Assembly: GCA_021829015.1 (NCBI GenBank)
Contig: JAJZOJ010000012.1
Location: 4,149 to 28,404, forward strand
DNA: 24,256 nucleotides
From: Microcaldota archaeon
GTDB taxonomy: Archaea; Micrarchaeota; Micrarchaeia; Micrarchaeales; Micrarchaeaceae
Direction of reading: 5' to 3'
Numbering within the stretch: the first letter of the stretch is position 1; each line of letters begins with the position of its first letter. Under the pieces are notes generated by a model. That model was not told where the DNA came from, did no database searches, and saw nothing but the letters and a program-made list of their open reading frames with translations. Positions 12,985 to 20,099 of the stretch are shown in pieces. The translations under genes were made by a program, and so were the position numbers.

Positions 12985-15531
12985 ATGCAGGCCGAGGCAA
13001 TAAACTATATAAGATTCACGACGTTGTCACCGCAGACGATAAAGAAGATGAGCGTGGCAAGGCTCATAGTCCCAGATACCTACAACGACGAGGGCTACCC
13101 GATAGACGGCGGATTGGTGGATCAGCGTCTCGGGGTCATAGACCCTGGACTGCGGTGCAAGACCTGCGGCGGGAGGATAAAGACATGCCCGGGACACTTC
13201 GGCCACATCGAACTGGTAAGGCCGGTGATACACCCGGAGTTCGCAAAGACGATATACTCCCTTCTCCAGTCGACATGCTACCAGTGCCACAGGGTGCTTC
13301 TCACGGACCAGCAGACCGACGACATAAAGGGCGCGATAAAGAGCATAGTGGTGCTCGAGGAGGAGTCGGCATCCGCTGTGCTCACGAACATAGAGGAGGA
13401 GGAGAACAGGACTCAGCTGCTGAAGAAGCTCAAGTCCGTCAAGAAGTGCCCATACTGCGGGGCCCAGCAGAGGAAGCTGAGGCTCGAGAGGCCTACGTTC
13501 TTCTCGATAGACAGCAACAAGCTGAAGCCGGACGAGATGAGGGACTGGCTCTCTAAGATAAGCGACGACGACCTCAAGGTCCTCGGGATAGACCCGGAGG
13601 CCACGAGGCCGGAGTGGTTCATAATAACCGCGCTGCTCGTGCCGCCCGTCAACGTAAGGCCCTCGATAACCCTTGAATCTGGTGAGAGGAGCGAGGACGA
13701 CCTGACGCACAAGCTCGTCGACATAATGCGCATAAACCAGAGGCTGGAGCAGGACATAGACGCGGGCGCGCCGCAGATAATCATAGACGACCTGTGGGAG
13801 CTCCTGCAGTACCAGGTGACGACATACTTCAACAACGAGACTCCAGGAATACCAGTCGCAAGGCACAGGTCCACAAGGCCGCTCAAGACCCTTGCGCAGA
13901 GGCTCAAGGGCAAGGAGGGCAGATTGAGATACAACCTGAGCGGCAAGAGGGTCAACTTCTCCGCAAGGACAGTCGTATCCCCTGACGCGAGCCTAACGAT
14001 AAACCAGGTAGGGATACCGATAAGGATAGCGGAGAACCTCACGGTGCCGATATACGTGACACAGTGGAACATCGAGCACGCCAAGAAATTCGTTGAGAGC
14101 AAGGAGTACCCGACAGTGCTTAACGTCATAACCAGCGAGGGCATAAGGAAGAGGCTCACCGAGACGAACAGGGAGGAGATAATCCAGTCCATCGCCCCGG
14201 GATACATAATAGAGAGGCAGCTTGTCGACGGTGACATAGGTCTCATGAACAGGCAGCCCACGCTGCACAGGCTGTCGATAATGGCCCACAGGGTCAAGGT
14301 GCTCCCGGGCAAGACCATGAGGATACACGTTGCCGCATGCGCCCCGTACAACGCGGACTTCGACGGGGACGAGATGAACTTCCACCTGCCGCAGACGCTC
14401 GAGGCGCAGGCTGAGGCAAGGTACCTGATGCAGCCCAAGGACCTGCTGCTCTCGCCAAGGGACGGGAAGCCCACGATGTCCCTCGAGGAAGATGAAATAA
14501 TAGGCATGTACCACCTCACGAAGGATGGTGCGACATTCAGCAAGGGTGAGGCCTGCCTGCTCCTTGCAACGGTAGGCCTGACCGAGCTGCCCAAAGCTGG
14601 GAAGAACGGCAGGTACGACGGCAAGGCGATATTCTCGATGATGCTGCCCGAGGACCTCACTTTCGAGGCCAAGCACGGGAGCCAGCACCTTGCGATAAAG
14701 AACGGAAAGATAACCGATGGAATGATAAGCGAGGCGATGGTCGGGGAGAGCAACGGCGCTCTGCTGCTGAAGCTGATCGAGGACTACGGACCGGAGTTCA
14801 CCACCGAGTTCCTGCTCAAGATGGCGAAGATATCCACGAGAGTCGCACTCATGTCGGGGGTTACTGTAAGCATAAGCGATTACTACAACTCGATGCAGAT
14901 AGACAAGGATCTCAACAGCATAATAAACGACGTAGGCACCAAGGCGGACAACCTGATAGAGAAGTACAAGGAGAAGAAGCTCGATTCCCTGCCGGGATAC
15001 ACGATGCGCCAGACCCTGGAGATGGAGGTCATGGCTGAGCTTGAGGGCGCGAGGACGATGGCGGCTAAGGTCCTCAACAAGAACATAGGCCCTGAGAACA
15101 ACACGATGCTCATGGCTATGGTCAAGGCAAGGGGAAACATACTCCAGTTCGTCCAGACGAGCATGCTGCTAGGGCAGCAGGCAGTGCGCGGAAAGAGGCC
15201 TTCGAGAGGGTACAACGGAAGGGTGCTCCCATACTTCAGGCGCAACGACAAGACCCCAGAGGCCAAGGGTTTCGTGACATCGAACTTCTTCAACGGCCTG
15301 AGGCCCATAGAGTTCTTCATGCACGCTATGGGATCAAGGGACTCGGCCATGTCGAAGTCGCTGGTCATAGCGCAGAGCGGATACCTGCAGAGGAGGCTCG
15401 TAAACGCGATGCAGGACTTCTACGTTGACGAGAGCCTGAGCGTCAAGGACGCGAGCGGCTCGCTCATACAGACGATATACGGAGGGGACGGAAAGGATCC
15501 AACGGTCGAGAGGCTGAGCAAGAACAAGTGA
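12985..15531 (+). CDS. rpoA1: DNA-directed RNA polymerase subunit A' (Rpo1 N-terminal)
   Basis: This 848-residue protein is the N-terminal part of the largest subunit and carries the catalytic centre. NADFDGDEMN at residues 456-465 supplies the three metal-binding aspartates D458, D460 and D462. The N-terminal clamp zinc sites are present: CKTC from C58, CPGHFGH, CYQCHR and CPYCGAQ. The lid/rudder region follows in NLSGKRVNFSARTVVSPD. The funnel and bridge-helix region appears as SRGYNGRVLPYF and MHAMGSRDSAMSKSL. It ends before the A'' half. The ATG at 12985 has GTGATC overlapping the rpoB' stop, so translation is probably coupled. No intein or intron interrupts it. Confidence 0.98.
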   Translation: MQAEAINYIRFTTLSPQTIKKMSVARLIVPDTYNDEGYPIDGGLVDQRLGVIDPGLRCKTCGGRIKTCPGHFGHIELVRPVIHPEFAKTIYSLLQSTCYQCHRVLLTDQQTDDIKGAIKSIVVLEEESASAVLTNIEEEENRTQLLKKLKSVKKCPYCGAQQRKLRLERPTFFSIDSNKLKPDEMRDWLSKISDDDLKVLGIDPEATRPEWFIITALLVPPVNVRPSITLESGERSEDDLTHKLVDIMRINQRLEQDIDAGAPQIIIDDLWELLQYQVTTYFNNETPGIPVARHRSTRPLKTLAQRLKGKEGRLRYNLSGKRVNFSARTVVSPDASLTINQVGIPIRIAENLTVPIYVTQWNIEHAKKFVESKEYPTVLNVITSEGIRKRLTETNREEIIQSIAPGYIIERQLVDGDIGLMNRQPTLHRLSIMAHRVKVLPGKTMRIHVAACAPYNADFDGDEMNFHLPQTLEAQAEARYLMQPKDLLLSPRDGKPTMSLEEDEIIGMYHLTKDGATFSKGEACLLLATVGLTELPKAGKNGRYDGKAIFSMMLPEDLTFEAKHGSQHLAIKNGKITDGMISEAMVGESNGALLLKLIEDYGPEFTTEFLLKMAKISTRVALMSGVTVSISDYYNSMQIDKDLNSIINDVGTKADNLIEKYKEKKLDSLPGYTMRQTLEMEVMAELEGARTMAAKVLNKNIGPENNTMLMAMVKARGNILQFVQTSMLLGQQAVRGKRPSRGYNGRVLPYFRRNDKTPEAKGFVTSNFFNGLRPIEFFMHAMGSRDSAMSKSLVIAQSGYLQRRLVNAMQDFYVDESLSVKDASGSLIQTIYGGDGKDPTVERLSKNK

Positions 15532-15535
15532 TACT

Positions 15536-16573
15536 ATGGCAAGGGAAAAGAAAGAGAGAGACGAGCACGTGGTTCCGGGAGAGGCAGCAGGCACGCTCGC
15601 TGCGCAGTCGATAGGGGAGCCAAGCACCCAGATGATGCTCCGTACCTTCCACTCCGCTGGAATAACCTCGGTAATAGCCACAAAGGGGCTCCCGAGGATA
15701 ATAGAGCTCGTAGACGCTAGGAAGAGGCCCAAGTTCCCGTCCATGATAGTCACATTGGAGAAGGGCGTTTCGAAGAATTACGAGAAGGCCAGGGAGATAT
15801 GGAGGCGGCTCGAGGAGGTCAAGATATCGAGCATCATCAGCGGTTTCGACGAGAACCTCAGGTCCGGAACGCTGGTGCTGCACCTTGACAGGGAGCGCAT
15901 GGCCTCATACGAGATAAACGGTAGGACCGTTGTGTCCAGGCTCTCGAAGCGCGACAACATATCCGCGGAACTGGAGGGCGACTCGATCAAGATAAAGATA
16001 AAGAAGAAGGAGGGCGTCAAGTCCGTGCGCACCACCTTCGTGCACGTGCTCAACAGCGCGATAATAGGCGTAGAGGGGATAAACAAGGCGCTCATACAGC
16101 AGAACGAGGACGGCACATTCTACATAACTACTGGAGGCAGCAACATGGAGGAGGTCATGAAGATCGAGGGGGTAGAGAAGTGGAACATATACTCCAACGA
16201 CCAGTTCGAGGTAGCGAGAGTGTACGGCATAGAGGCCGCCAGGAACCTGCTCGCCAACGAGCTCATATCCACCATAAGGGACGAGGGAATAAACGTCAGC
16301 TTCAGGCACATAGGGCTTCTTGCGGACGCGATGACCTATACAGGCTACATACGCAGCGCCGGAAGGCATGGCATAGCAGGGGACAAGGACTCAGTCCTGG
16401 CAAGGGCCGCATACGAGGAGACGGTCAAGCACTTCGTCAATGCAGGTGTGTTCGGCGAGAGGGACCATCTCAATGGAGTCGCTGAGAACATACTCATAGG
16501 CAAGCAGATATCCCTAGGAACCGGGATCGTGAAGCTCATCATAAAGAAGGAGAACATAAAGAAGCTGAAGTGA
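15536..16573 (+). CDS. rpoA2: DNA-directed RNA polymerase subunit A'' (Rpo1 C-terminal)
   Basis: The 345-residue protein is the C-terminal part of the largest subunit: trigger-loop region, cleft, jaw and clamp. It begins with VVPGEAAGTLAAQSIGEPST followed by QMMLRTFHSAGI, the trigger-loop signature, then TKGLPRIIELVDARKRPK. The jaw insert follows, and near the end come SFRHIGLLADAMTYTGYIR and GERDHLNGVAENILIG. The start lies four bases after the rpoA' stop. In many archaea rpl30e, nusA and rps12 follow this gene. Here none does: a hairpin-T element and a gene on the opposite strand come next, so the operon ends at A''. Confidence 0.97.
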   Translation: MAREKKERDEHVVPGEAAGTLAAQSIGEPSTQMMLRTFHSAGITSVIATKGLPRIIELVDARKRPKFPSMIVTLEKGVSKNYEKAREIWRRLEEVKISSIISGFDENLRSGTLVLHLDRERMASYEINGRTVVSRLSKRDNISAELEGDSIKIKIKKKEGVKSVRTTFVHVLNSAIIGVEGINKALIQQNEDGTFYITTGGSNMEEVMKIEGVEKWNIYSNDQFEVARVYGIEAARNLLANELISTIRDEGINVSFRHIGLLADAMTYTGYIRSAGRHGIAGDKDSVLARAAYEETVKHFVNAGVFGERDHLNGVAENILIGKQISLGTGIVKLIIKKENIKKLK

Positions 16574-16579
16574 TCCTTG

Positions 16580-16600
16580 CCGCGCATCACGCGGATTTTT
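16580..16600 (+). terminator. Hairpin plus T-run after rpoA''
   Basis: Seven bases after the rpoA'' stop, CCGCG (16580-16584) and CGCGG (16590-16594) can form a 5-bp stem with a CATCA loop, followed by ATTTTT. This looks like a short bacterial-style intrinsic terminator. In archaea the T-run itself may be enough. Confidence 0.5.
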
Positions 16601-16680
16601 CTCAAATGGATGGCTTGGCTAGCGCCTTGCCATTCCATTCAATTAGCTGTTTGGTTCAGCTGCAGCTCTTCCTAACAGGA

Positions 16681-17079
16681 TCATTCATTATTCGCAGGAA
16701 CAGGCTTTCCGGAGCTGTCGAACCTGTACCATGTGCCAGTCCTGAGGTGCCAGGCTTTCTTGCGCTCTTCCTTTAAGCTGGGCTCTGATTCGCGCGCTGC
16801 TTCCTTATGCCCGTTTTGCAGCTCCATCCTGTATTCCCTTACCTCGGTTGAAAGGTCGTCGTCCCTGCGCTGGAGTTTCATGTATTCCGAGTGCGTTACG
16901 GGGCGGTAGCTCCATGCTTCCTCTGCAATGTGGCGCGTTCCGGCCCAAAAGTGGTCCAGGCCGTCCCTGAAGGACTTTTGCTGCAGCAGCATCAGGCCGT
17001 AGGTAGACCCGACAGTGACAAGCGTTGCGACCATGGCGGTCTTTGCTGCACGTTTCTTGAATTTTGACTTCGACGCCAT
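16681..17079 (-). CDS. Single-TM anchored protein of unknown function
   Basis: The 132-residue product begins with a strongly basic N-terminus (MASKSKFKKRAAK) and one hydrophobic segment at about residues 14-32. A charged, probably helical domain follows (YMKLQRRDDDLSTEVREYRM) and a C-terminal part rich in K, E and W. This is an N-terminally anchored membrane protein; whether the bulk is inside or outside is uncertain, although basic residues before the TM favour an exported C-terminus. The ATG at 17079 has GTGATAGG just upstream and a TATA-like GTTTAAATATG on the minus strand at about 17109-17119. It converges on the RNA polymerase operon. No family is recognised. Confidence 0.68.
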   Translation of the reverse strand: MASKSKFKKRAAKTAMVATLVTVGSTYGLMLLQQKSFRDGLDHFWAGTRHIAEEAWSYRPVTHSEYMKLQRRDDDLSTEVREYRMELQNGHKEAARESEPSLKEERKKAWHLRTGTWYRFDSSGKPVPANNE

Positions 17080-17162
17080 CCTATCACTTAAGATACGCAG
17101 CGCCCGTCATATTTAAACTTATGCACGGGGTTCGGCGCGCATTTAACAGCGCTCAGATGCCG

Positions 17163-17224
17163 AGCTTCGGGGGAAGCTATATAAAGATGCGCGGCTTATT
17201 ACTATTCATTTTGTCGGTGAACGA
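17163..17224 (+). promoter_or_regulatory. lsm / tRNA-Ala promoter with adjoining inverted repeat
   Basis: AGCTTC and GAAGCT form a perfect 6-bp inverted repeat around GGGG (17163-17178), directly abutting the TATA box CTATATAAAG (17177-17186). GGTGA (17216-17220) then lies four bases before the lsm ATG at 17225. The repeat could be an operator or part of a BRE region. Confidence 0.55.
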
Positions 17225-17449
17225 ATGCCGCAGGAAAGACCATTTGATTTGCTCAACAGGGTGTTGGGCCAGCAGGTAATGATAAGGCTGAAGGGCGACA
17301 CGAGCATACGCGGTCGCATCGTATCCTTCGACGCCCACATGAATGTCGTTGTGGAGAACGCCGAGGAGATAGAGGATGGCGAGCTCAAGGCGAAGATAGG
17401 CACGATACTGCTAAGGGGGGGCAACATAATATTCGTCTCCCCTGCATAA
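17225..17449 (+). CDS. Sm-like archaeal protein (Lsm/SmAP)
   Basis: The 74-residue product is a complete Sm fold, which assembles into a six- or seven-membered ring that binds U-rich RNA. The Sm1 motif covers about residues 16-48 (VMIRLKGDTSIRGRIVSFD, then AHMNVVVENAEE) with the RNA-binding D36/N40 region. Sm2 is GTILLRGGNIIFVSPA at the C-terminus (the family's I/L-R-G-x-N/S). The start is firm because of GGTGA four bases before the ATG and a TATA box further upstream. The stop is only four bases before the tRNA-Ala gene, so both are almost certainly in one transcript. In some other archaea rpl37e follows lsm; it does not here. Confidence 0.96.
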   Translation: MPQERPFDLLNRVLGQQVMIRLKGDTSIRGRIVSFDAHMNVVVENAEEIEDGELKAKIGTILLRGGNIIFVSPA

Positions 17450-17453
17450 AAAC

Positions 17454-17558
17454 GGGCTCCTGGCGCAACGGTAGCGCGCCTGCATGGCATGCAGGAGGTT
17501 GCGGGTTCAAAATTATTTTTCTGCAATGGAAAAATATATGGAAATCCCGCGGAGTCCA
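17454..17558 (+). tRNA. tRNA-Ala(GGC) with a 33-nt intron in the T-loop
   Basis: Acceptor arms GGGCTCC (17454-17460) and GGAGTCC (17551-17557) pair with G3-U70, the alanine identity element. The D-stem GCGC/GCGC, anticodon stem CCTGC/GCAGG with loop A-T-GGC-A-T, and T-stem GCGGG/CCCGC all form. The T-loop is interrupted after A59 by 33 nt (17512-17544); removal gives TTCAAAT. The junctions form a textbook bulge-helix-bulge: UUCA pairs with UGGA in a 4-bp helix (one G-U) between 3-nt bulges AA|A and AA|U, and TATTTTTC/GAAAAATA makes the inner stem. Discriminator A73 is at 17558; CCA is not encoded. Promoter elements are shared with lsm. Confidence 0.93.
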
Positions 17559-17562
17559 TACA

Positions 17563-17823
17563 TCATGAATATGCATTGTTGCAGAAATTCTCCTCGGAGA
17601 TGCCGGAGTTCCTGAGCATCCTCCTCAGGACATGCTTGTTGTAGTCCCTTCCACCCATGTTGGTGTGGAACTTAATGGAGTTCTCGCCGTTCGTGAACAC
17701 TATTGCATTGTGACCCGATGGTATCTCCTTATAACCCATTATGCGCAGCGTTCTGGCTATCTGATGCATCTTCATGCTGCCAAGCGTCTTAGGCCTGCCC
17801 TTGTTGGATTGTATACCTTCCAT
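17563..17823 (-). CDS. HicA/YcfA-like small protein
   Basis: The 86-residue product starts MEGIQSNKGRPKTLG and continues with a dsRBD-like HicA layout. The first helix is MHQIARTLRIMGYKEI, then a loop and strands (PSGHNAIVFTNGENSIKFHT), then GGRDYNKHVLRRMLRNSGIS and EENF, which matches the typical HicA end (GTLRxILKxAGISxEEF). HicA toxins are mRNA interferases with a catalytic His in a GSH-like turn; here the residues are SGH, slightly shifted, so activity is uncertain. No HicB antitoxin gene is adjacent. The ATG at 17823 is preceded by GTGTGGTAAAA and lies about 28 bp from a TATA box. It is divergent from the aIF5B gene and ends five bases past the convergent tRNA-Ala. Confidence 0.68.
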   Translation of the reverse strand: MEGIQSNKGRPKTLGSMKMHQIARTLRIMGYKEIPSGHNAIVFTNGENSIKFHTNMGGRDYNKHVLRRMLRNSGISEENFCNNAYS

Positions 17824-17902
17824 TTTTACCACACGTAGGTTCTACCGATATAAATACCAATTTAAGCTTTCAAATATAAATGACTTTAGTGCAGGGGTTT
17901 CC
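17824..17902. promoter_or_regulatory. Divergent promoters, HicA-like / aIF5B
   Basis: TATTTATATC on the minus strand (17847-17856) lies about 28 bp before the HicA-like ATG at 17823. AAATATAAA (17872-17880) is centred about 27 bp before the aIF5B ATG at 17903. GGGGT (17894-17898) also precedes the aIF5B start. The two boxes are only about 25 bp apart, so the two promoters may interfere with each other. Confidence 0.6.
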
Positions 17903-19642
17903 ATGATAAGGCAGCCGATAATAACGGTGATGGGCCACGTCGACCACGGCAAGACCGCCACGCTCGACAGGATAAGGAGTACGAGAGTGGCATCAAGGGA
18001 AGCCGGAGGCATAACGCAGCACATAGGGGCGAGCGAGGTCTCCATTGGCTCGATAAACGCGATATGCGGCCCGCTGCTCAATGCGCTCGGGATAAAGATA
18101 ACAATACCCGGATTGCTTTTCATAGACACCCCTGGCCACGAGGCATTCACAAACCTAAGGGTAAGGGGTGGCAGCGTCGCGGACATAGCGATAGTCGTCG
18201 TCGACATATCCAAGGGGTTCGAGCCGCAGACGCTCGAGGCGATAGAGATACTAAAGGAGTACAGGACCCCGTTCGTGCTAGCCGCGAACAAGATAGATCT
18301 CATAACAGGATGGAGGGCGTCAGGCTCGAACAGCCTCGCGAAGGCGCTGGAGCTTCAGACCCAGGAGGTAGCCAACGAGCTCGATTCAAGGGTATATCAG
18401 ACAGTCGGGAAGCTCAGCGAGCTCGGCTTCGGCAGCGAGCTCTACAGCAGGATAAGGGACTTCCAGAGGGAGATAGCGATAGTGCCGATGAGCGCCAAGA
18501 CAGGGGAAGGGATAGCGGAGCTGCTCATGGTAGTTACAGGGCTTGCGCAGCGGTACCTTGAATCGAAGCTCAAGATAGAGATAAGCGGCCCCGGAAAGGG
18601 AAGCATACTGGAGAAGAAGGAGATAAAGGGACTTGGCGTCACGGTAGACGTCATACTGTACGACGGCACGCTTCACGTCAACGACACAGTAGCATTCGCC
18701 ACGCAGAACGGGGTAGGCACCGCCAAGGTGAAGGCGTTGCTTAAGCCCAAGGCAAGGGGCAAGGGAACAGAGGGACTTGAATACATGGAGAGCGTCAGCG
18801 CGGCCAGCGGGGTAAAGATAAGCGGCACCGGCCTCGATGAGGCATTGCCGGGGTCCCCGATAGTCCAGGCGGTTGGGGATGACTACTCGAGCAGCATAAC
18901 AGCAGAAATGGGAGACATCTTCAGCACCGACAGGAACGGCATAATACTCAAGACAGATACGATAGGCAGCATGGACGCGATATCGAAGCTGCTCAAGAAG
19001 GAGAACTTCGGCGTAAGCAAGAAGGGCATAGGCACCATAACGAAGCGCGACGTGCTCGACGCCTTTGCTATGAAGGCTAGCGACCAGCTCGGCAGCGTGG
19101 TGATGGGCTTCAACGTTGGCATGGAGGAGGATGCGAAGGCCGCATCGGAATCGAGCGGAGTGACGATAATAACCGGGGAGATAATATACAGGCTCATCGA
19201 CGACTACAAGCTGTTCGTTGAGCAGCAGCAGAGGAGCTCCGCCAAGGCGGCGGAGGACAGGGTAGTCTTCCCCGCAGCGATAGAGGTGCTGCCCAACTCC
19301 TGCTTCAGGGCGTCCCATCCCGCAATATTCGGGATAAGCGTAATTGCAGGAAGGATAAAGCCAGGATACAGGCTGATAGGGGATGATGGCACTCCAATAG
19401 GGAAGATACGCGGGATACAGAACGAGAAGACCCCTATCGAGATGGCTAAGAAGGGAGACATGGTCGCGATATCCGTCGATGGCCCCACCTTCGGCAGGCA
19501 GGTAAGGGACGGCCAGACGCTTTACACCGACATGAGGGACGGCGACTTCAAGCTCCTCTCTGAGGAATTCTCCTCGATGATAGGCGATGACGAGAGGAAT
19601 GTCCTCGAAAAGATAAGGAAGCTGCACAGGGTGCCAATCTAG
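17903..19642 (+). CDS. infB: Translation initiation factor aIF5B (IF2/eIF5B family)
   Basis: This GTPase promotes initiator-tRNA positioning and subunit joining. The 579-residue protein has a full archaeal layout. The G domain carries G1 GHVDHGKT (residues 11-18), G3 DTPGHE, G4 NKID and G5 SAKTGEG. Domain II begins near GLGVTVDVILYDGTLHVND, domain III lies around KASDQLGSVVMGFN, and domain IV is near PNSCFRASHPAIFGI with GTPIGKIRGIQ towards the end. There is no bacterial or eukaryotic N-terminal extension and no intein. The ATG at 17903 begins right at the G domain (MIRQPIITVMGHVDHG) and is supported by a TATA box and GGGGT, so the longer upstream reading frame is not used. Confidence 0.97.
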   Translation: MIRQPIITVMGHVDHGKTATLDRIRSTRVASREAGGITQHIGASEVSIGSINAICGPLLNALGIKITIPGLLFIDTPGHEAFTNLRVRGGSVADIAIVVVDISKGFEPQTLEAIEILKEYRTPFVLAANKIDLITGWRASGSNSLAKALELQTQEVANELDSRVYQTVGKLSELGFGSELYSRIRDFQREIAIVPMSAKTGEGIAELLMVVTGLAQRYLESKLKIEISGPGKGSILEKKEIKGLGVTVDVILYDGTLHVNDTVAFATQNGVGTAKVKALLKPKARGKGTEGLEYMESVSAASGVKISGTGLDEALPGSPIVQAVGDDYSSSITAEMGDIFSTDRNGIILKTDTIGSMDAISKLLKKENFGVSKKGIGTITKRDVLDAFAMKASDQLGSVVMGFNVGMEEDAKAASESSGVTIITGEIIYRLIDDYKLFVEQQQRSSAKAAEDRVVFPAAIEVLPNSCFRASHPAIFGISVIAGRIKPGYRLIGDDGTPIGKIRGIQNEKTPIEMAKKGDMVAISVDGPTFGRQVRDGQTLYTDMRDGDFKLLSEEFSSMIGDDERNVLEKIRKLHRVPI

Positions 19643-19672
19643 CTACTTTTATGTCCTTTCTTTACCTAAAGT

Positions 19673-19715
19673 AAACATTTATATATTATATTCTATCAAA
19701 TAGGCTTGGGGTGTA
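19673..19715 (+). promoter_or_regulatory. Promoter and ribosome-binding site of the two small genes after aIF5B
   Basis: A strong TATA-like ATTTATATATTATATT at about 19676-19691 is followed by GGGGTG (19708-19713), which lies two bases before the TTG at 19716. This places the start of a new transcript about 70 bp after aIF5B. Confidence 0.5.
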
Positions 19716-19838
19716 TTGGTGGAAAATCTGGGCATATCTCTACAGGACAGCGTGAAGGCCCTTCCATGCCATTTCCTTTCCATAAGGGCGCCAATCGCCC
19801 CAATGGTTGGTGAAATTGGGAAAAAGAAATACAAGTAG
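19716..19838 (+). CDS. Possible 40-aa small protein, unknown function
   Basis: A TTG at 19716, just after GGGGTG and about 33 bp from a TATA box, opens a 40-codon frame ending at TAG 19836-19838. The product begins VENLGISLQDSVKALPCH and ends in a basic GKKKYK. It has no recognisable domain and one cysteine. Its end overlaps the start of the next gene by 32 bases in another frame, suggesting translational coupling. The start signals are better than those of the downstream gene, so this may be a real small protein or a leader peptide. There is no homology evidence; confidence is low. Confidence 0.4.
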   Translation: MVENLGISLQDSVKALPCHFLSIRAPIAPMVGEIGKKKYK

Positions 19839-20091
19839 CAAAAGCGGAACGGCGCACAGGTTCTACCTGATAGAGCCTATCGAGAATGCGGACCTTGACA
19901 GCATAGCGAATGTCCTTGCTGGCCTGGAGCACGTGAAGGAGGTTTCCCTCGCCGACGGCAGTTATGGCATAATAGTGAAGGCCGCGCTGCCGAACGGGAC
20001 GGAGCATTCGAACATAGCGGACTTCATATCCAACAAGATAGGTTGCAAGTTCGGCGTTCTCGACGTGTACTACAGCTACAGGAAGGACTGA
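19807..20091 (+). CDS. Small alpha/beta protein, possibly stand-alone AsnC/Lrp-type RAM domain
   Basis: The frame encodes up to 94 residues from TTG at 19807; a TTG at 19816 with GGTGA just upstream would give 91. The body alternates strands and helices: HRFYLIEPIE, ADLDSIANVLAGLEHVKEVS, YGIIVKAAL, then SNIADFISNKIG and FGVLDVYYSY. This beta-alpha-beta-beta-alpha-beta order and the helix followed by VKEVS resemble the ligand-binding RAM domain of Lrp/AsnC regulators without a DNA-binding domain, or an ACT-like fold. That is a fold-level guess. It follows the possible 40-aa gene with overlap and ends eight bases before the convergent PH-rhodanese gene. Confidence 0.65.
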   Translation: MVKLGKRNTSSKSGTAHRFYLIEPIENADLDSIANVLAGLEHVKEVSLADGSYGIIVKAALPNGTEHSNIADFISNKIGCKFGVLDVYYSYRKD

Positions 20092-20099
20092 TGCGTGCG

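Noticed and set aside
13413..14753. 446-codon open frame on the minus strand inside rpoA' (and similar long antisense frames at 9618-10751, 12985-13866 and 18386-19627)
   Set aside because: They mirror strongly biased codons of the sense genes; the translations have no family features and no start signals, and the sense genes are certain.
12985..15531. Intein or intron in rpoA' or rpoB
   Set aside because: All catalytic and structural motifs run continuously at normal spacing; the A'/A'' and B''/B' splits are the known archaeal gene splits.
17774..17902. Upstream extension of aIF5B
   Set aside because: It is antisense to the HicA-like gene and covers both promoters; the G domain starts at the ATG at 17903.
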